The translations under genes were made by a program, and so were the position numbers. Shown piece after piece: positions 59,789-63,139 of a DNA stretch of 63,139 nucleotides (the first letter of the stretch is position 1; each line of letters opens with the position of its first letter). The notes under the pieces are model-generated. The model searched no databases, was not told where the DNA came from, and saw nothing but the letters and a program-made list of their open reading frames with translations. The stretch is from positions 1-63,139 of the forward strand of contig CAZIDN010000014.1 of NCBI GenBank assembly GCA_964537875.1. The letters are read 5' to 3'. The DNA is from JAPKZH01 sp964537875 (GTDB lineage Bacteria; Acidobacteriota; Aminicenantia; Aminicenantales; UBA4085).

Positions 59789-62020
59789 ATGAAAATTTCA
59801 TATCCGAAGGTTAGTCGGGTTCCGAGTTTAGCAAAGATTTTGTTTTGCGGCCTCTTCGTATTGCTCGCGTCCTGGCCGGGGGTAGCGCAACAGCAGCCCT
59901 CCTCACCAATCGGCCCGCTCAGTCCTCGAACCGGCCTTCTTCTGAAAGACGGCATCCTCATACGGCTCATTCAAACGAGCTCCGGCGACCTGGCGTATGA
60001 TTATGTATCGCAGCTCACGCTCTGGGACCGCTCTCAGATAACGGAAGGTTATACGCGCGCGGCGGAATGGATCAGTCAAAAGGCCAAGGATTTTGGTCTC
60101 GAGCAGGTCACCATCGAGCGCTTTCCCTCCGACGGGAAGATAGAGTATTTCGGTCACTCGACGCCTCCTCAATGGAAGGTTAAGAAAGGCGAATTGTGCC
60201 TCACCTCGCCATTCCAGATGAAGCTTACATCCTATGCCGAACTGCCGATGTCCCTGGCCGAATTCAGCACGAGTGCGGATGTCGAGGCTGAACTCGTGGA
60301 CATCGGCGCGGGGACCGCAGACGCTGACTACACTGTCGGTGTCAAGGGCAAGATAGTCCTCACCTTCGGCAATCCTCTGGTGGTTTATGAGCGGGCTGTT
60401 ACCAGGGAGGGTGCCGCCGGCATCGTTTCATCCTGGTCGGTGCCAGATTTTGACCAGCTGAACCGGCGGCCGGGCGACTTCCCCGATCAGGTGGGATGGC
60501 CGCGGATCCCTGGGAAAGCGGCCGCGGGTCCCGGTCACTTTGCCTTTGCCCTTTCCGCACGCCGCGCTCAAGAACTCCGCACCATCATGCGCCAGGGGAA
60601 AGCTGCACGTGTCCACGCCATTGTCGACGCTGAGCTCGTGCCCGGCAACCTCGAGATCGTCACCGGTCTCATTCCAGGCTCAACATACCCGAATGAAGAG
60701 ATTGTCGTCACAGCCCATCTTGATCACTACAAGCCCGGCGCGAACGACAACGCTTCCGGCAGCGCCGCGATTCTTGAGATGGCCCGGACAATGAGCCAGA
60801 TGATCGAAAACAAAGAGCTGCCGCAGCCGCTGAGAACGATCCGGTTCATGTGGGTCCCGGAATATAACGGCACATATGCCTGGTTTTCGGCACATCTCAA
60901 TGCCCCCTTCAAACGGCTCGCCAACCTCAACTTTGACATGGTCGGCGAGGACGTTTTGAAGACAAACTCCGTGACGGCCTTGTGCTACACTTCCGATTCC
61001 AACCCTTCATTCCTGAACGCCATCATGGAGTCGATCGTGGATTTTGGCAACAGTTACAACAGCGAGCGATATCCGCCCCAGATGGATCTGCACATTGGCT
61101 CTCTCACGGGCTCGCGCAACCGCATGTTGTGCCCGATGATCCCCTACACCACCGGCACCGATCACGAGCTTTTCAATAACTTAAAGATTGGAGCGACAAC
61201 CTTGGGCTCCTGGCCGGACAATTTTTATCATTCGAGCGAAGATTCGCCCGACAAGGTCGACCCGACACAGCTCCATCGAGCCGCGGTCATCGGGTTGACT
61301 GCCATCACAACACTCGCCTATGCCGACACCGAACAGGCACTGGACCTCGCCCGGCTGTCGCTGATCTATGGGAGGAGGCGAATTGCCGGCAGCGAATTCT
61401 CCGCGATCAAATCGCTGCTGAGCGCCCCGAAGGACGGTTTTGGCGAAGCCAACCGCCTGGCCGAGAATCTGATGACGCATGTCTACCGCCGGGAGCGCGC
61501 AGCCATAGGTTCTGCAGCCGTGTTTGCCCGGACAGCTAAAGCTCGAAGCGACGTTGAACGGACGATGTCTCTGCTTAATAGCGATGAGGCTGCGTCGCGG
61601 AAAAAGGTTGACGAAGTCGCTTTGCTTAGAGCCGTCGAGCTGAAGGTGGCAAAAGCACCGCGATCTCTGAATGAGGAGGAGAGGCGGGCGGCGCGGCTAA
61701 TTCCCGCCCGGAACAAAGGAAAGGAACTATTTAACCTAAGCTATGTCTTTCGGACGCTAGGTAAGGATCCGACTGTCCAGATACCGAAAATCGAAGCGGC
61801 TCTGGACGAAGCCAGCCAACGCCTCCGGGCCCACGGGGAAAGCGAGCTGAAGCTGATGGGGTTCCCAGACGCACCGGCCTACTATGCCGACGGAAAACGC
61901 TCGATCTTAGATATCCGCGATGCGGTCGCGGCGGAATACGCCCCGATCGCGATCGAGGCACTCGAACTCTATTTTCGGGCGTTTGAGAAAGCCGGGCTGA
62001 TGATGATTCTAGGGAAATAA
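59789..62020 (+). CDS. Secreted M28-family metallopeptidase with PA domain
   Basis: 743 residues from ATG 59789, chosen for its signal peptide (SLAKILFCGLFVLLASWPG); the frame also has ATG 59777 and a TTG further up. A PA-like insert (about 165-290) precedes the M28 core: VTAHLDHYKPGANDNASG carries the zinc His and bridging Asp, WVPEYNGT the Glu region, and TGTDHELF a later ligand. The last 220 residues are helical and charged. M28 enzymes are aminopeptidases acting on secreted peptides. It lies 68 bp after the DUF6506-like gene. Confidence 0.85.
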   Translation: MKISYPKVSRVPSLAKILFCGLFVLLASWPGVAQQQPSSPIGPLSPRTGLLLKDGILIRLIQTSSGDLAYDYVSQLTLWDRSQITEGYTRAAEWISQKAKDFGLEQVTIERFPSDGKIEYFGHSTPPQWKVKKGELCLTSPFQMKLTSYAELPMSLAEFSTSADVEAELVDIGAGTADADYTVGVKGKIVLTFGNPLVVYERAVTREGAAGIVSSWSVPDFDQLNRRPGDFPDQVGWPRIPGKAAAGPGHFAFALSARRAQELRTIMRQGKAARVHAIVDAELVPGNLEIVTGLIPGSTYPNEEIVVTAHLDHYKPGANDNASGSAAILEMARTMSQMIENKELPQPLRTIRFMWVPEYNGTYAWFSAHLNAPFKRLANLNFDMVGEDVLKTNSVTALCYTSDSNPSFLNAIMESIVDFGNSYNSERYPPQMDLHIGSLTGSRNRMLCPMIPYTTGTDHELFNNLKIGATTLGSWPDNFYHSSEDSPDKVDPTQLHRAAVIGLTAITTLAYADTEQALDLARLSLIYGRRRIAGSEFSAIKSLLSAPKDGFGEANRLAENLMTHVYRRERAAIGSAAVFARTAKARSDVERTMSLLNSDEAASRKKVDEVALLRAVELKVAKAPRSLNEEERRAARLIPARNKGKELFNLSYVFRTLGKDPTVQIPKIEAALDEASQRLRAHGESELKLMGFPDAPAYYADGKRSILDIRDAVAAEYAPIAIEALELYFRAFEKAGLMMILGK

Positions 62021-62150
62021 TAAAGCAGCTTGCGGGCACTCGAGAGCCATGAATATATGCCCGAATGCCCAGGCTATGGGTTTGAGCTAGGGGAAAAACG
62101 CTTGACGACGGACTTCGGCGCCGGCGCAGCTGAAGCGCCGAGGAGGAAAT

Positions 62151-63139
62151 ATGAGGACTCACACAAACCAATTCTTGGTCGGCGCAGGTGTCATGTGCGC
62201 TGTCTTTCTCTGCGCGTGTTCTCCTGCGAAAGATGCTCAGATTAAGGACCAAGGTCAGGGCCGCGCGGCCAAGTCCGAGCGGATCTATTCCGAAAGCCCA
62301 GCGGCGTGGTTTGAGGCGGCGCCTAGCTCCGCGCAGATTTCGAGCGACGGCAAGTGGGCGCTCTATCCTTCCTTTGGCCGCGGCACCAAGTTGATCAACC
62401 TCGAGACGGGCCTCGAAGAAGCCGAGCGGTTCAAGGCGGGCATGGAGCGAGTTTTCAGTGCAACTTTTTACAGGGGTAACCAGCTCGCCCGCCGTGGCGA
62501 GCTAGCCGGCCTCCAGGGATGGTTTCTACCCGGTCCCGACGGCCCTCGCCTTTTCCCCCTGCCTTCGGACGCAGTTCCTCGATGGTCGCCAGATGGCTCC
62601 GCCGTGGCCTATTTCTGGCCCCTGCAGGCGGATAAGGGCTTGTTCGTCGGGGATGCGCAGCACCAGAAGCAATACTCGGTGGAAGGGAGCATCAATGGTT
62701 TTATCTGGTCGCCGGACGGCCGGCTGATCTATGCCACGGCATGGCACGAGAACGGATTGACTTCACTCGTACGCATCAATCTGGAGACTGGCAGCATCGA
62801 GACCCTGGCCAAGGATTTGGATGCACTTCGTCGGTTTAAATCCCTCGGCACTTCAGCCGATGGCAGGCGTCTCTATGTGGCGCTGGCCAGCGCTGCTGCG
62901 CCGGTTGCAGAAGCTCGTCACCAGCCTGATGCTGACCGCGATCTGGACATCTACGAGCTGGAACCGGCCACCGGCGCTCGCCGTGTCGTGGTGCAGACGC
63001 CGGACGACGATTTTGCCCCGAGCGTGGCCGATGGCTTCCTCTACTGGACGCACAACGATATTCACGATTCTGTGGTTGTGATTCCCTCATCCGGCGGAGC
63101 GGCACGCACCATGGTGGATGGAGCGCAGCTCCCGTACTG
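62151..63139 (+). CDS. WD40-like/TolB-type propeller lipoprotein, cut by the window end
   Basis: Open from ATG 62151 to the window edge (329 codons), with AGGAGGAAAT as ribosome site. A lipoprotein signal (VGAGVMCAVFLCAC, Cys as lipid anchor) is followed by propeller repeats with PD40-style turns (ISSDGKWALYP, RWSPDGSAVAYF, IWSPDGRLIYAT, TSADGRRLYVA). Upstream halves of S9 peptidases look like this, so the missing 3' part may encode an alpha/beta-hydrolase domain; otherwise it is a stand-alone propeller. Confidence 0.8.
   Translation, partial: MRTHTNQFLVGAGVMCAVFLCACSPAKDAQIKDQGQGRAAKSERIYSESPAAWFEAAPSSAQISSDGKWALYPSFGRGTKLINLETGLEEAERFKAGMERVFSATFYRGNQLARRGELAGLQGWFLPGPDGPRLFPLPSDAVPRWSPDGSAVAYFWPLQADKGLFVGDAQHQKQYSVEGSINGFIWSPDGRLIYATAWHENGLTSLVRINLETGSIETLAKDLDALRRFKSLGTSADGRRLYVALASAAAPVAEARHQPDADRDLDIYELEPATGARRVVVQTPDDDFAPSVADGFLYWTHNDIHDSVVVIPSSGGAARTMVDGAQLPY

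Noticed and set aside
1..63139. CRISPR arrays, prophage genes, complete insertion sequences
   Set aside because: No regularly spaced direct repeats, Cas, phage structural or transposase genes were recognised anywhere in the window.

Overview
The window is a gene-dense bacterial chromosome segment, about 55-60% GC by eye. It carries mostly Shine-Dalgarno-led genes, sigma70-type promoters, two tRNA genes and several families of palindromic intergenic repeats. No single gene fixes the lineage. The combination of zinc-ribbon/TPR Ser/Thr kinases in tandem, VWFA-, DUF885-, S9- and M28-type secreted hydrolases, an exported amidohydrolase and a serine-palmitoyltransferase-like enzyme fits the Acidobacteriota side of the tree, most likely Aminicenantota ('Candidatus Aminicenantes', OP8). 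That placement is inference from gene style, not from a marker gene.

Layout. 1-356: palindromic repeat. 421-7567 (-): operon ald-like, nuoE, nuoF, nuoG-like, gltA-like, with a clear promoter; it looks like a soluble NAD(P)H/ferredoxin electron-transfer complex tied to amino-acid metabolism. 7568-8247: two palindromic elements. 8248-10988 (-): metallo-beta-lactamase protein and YtcJ-type amidohydrolase. 11074-12735 (+): galactokinase-like GHMP kinase and EF-P. 12763-13370: a 294-bp miniature element with perfect inverted ends and an 8-bp target duplication, then a VWFA-protein remnant. 13371-15421 (+): metzincin and TPR parts separated by a frameshift on an A7 run. 15418-18252: a beta-propeller gene between two palindromic repeats. 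18249-23926: SpoIVB(S55)-like protein, serine-palmitoyltransferase-like enzyme, extended SDR, DsbD-N-like protein and FabH-like synthase, a possible bacterial sphingolipid module. 24049-29276: DUF885, TatD, YajQ, polyprenyl synthase, CYTH, RpoZ. 29508-36439: small membrane proteins, TPR lipoprotein, exported HpcH/HpaI-type aldolase, S9 hydrolase, gene remnants. 36744-39174: tRNA-Lys, RmuC, K+ channel, tRNA-Arg. 39291-56408: S9 peptidase under a copy of the tRNA-Arg promoter, one divergent soluble kinase, and four tandem zinc-ribbon kinases. 56459-63139: AAA/DUF4143 ATPase, then a (+) run of secreted amidohydrolase, DUF6506-like protein, M28 peptidase and a propeller lipoprotein cut by the window end.

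How the parts fit. The cell appears to live on peptides and amino acids: secreted S9, M28 and amidohydrolase enzymes release substrates, and the ald/nuoEFG/gltA operon would handle the resulting NAD(P)H and ammonia. The kinase block is the most striking region. Five active-looking kinases share an N-terminal module but carry different C-terminal sensor parts (TolB/FlgO-like or CsgG-like plus TPR), with or without a membrane anchor. Two tail-coding scraps between them are footprints of domain shuffling.
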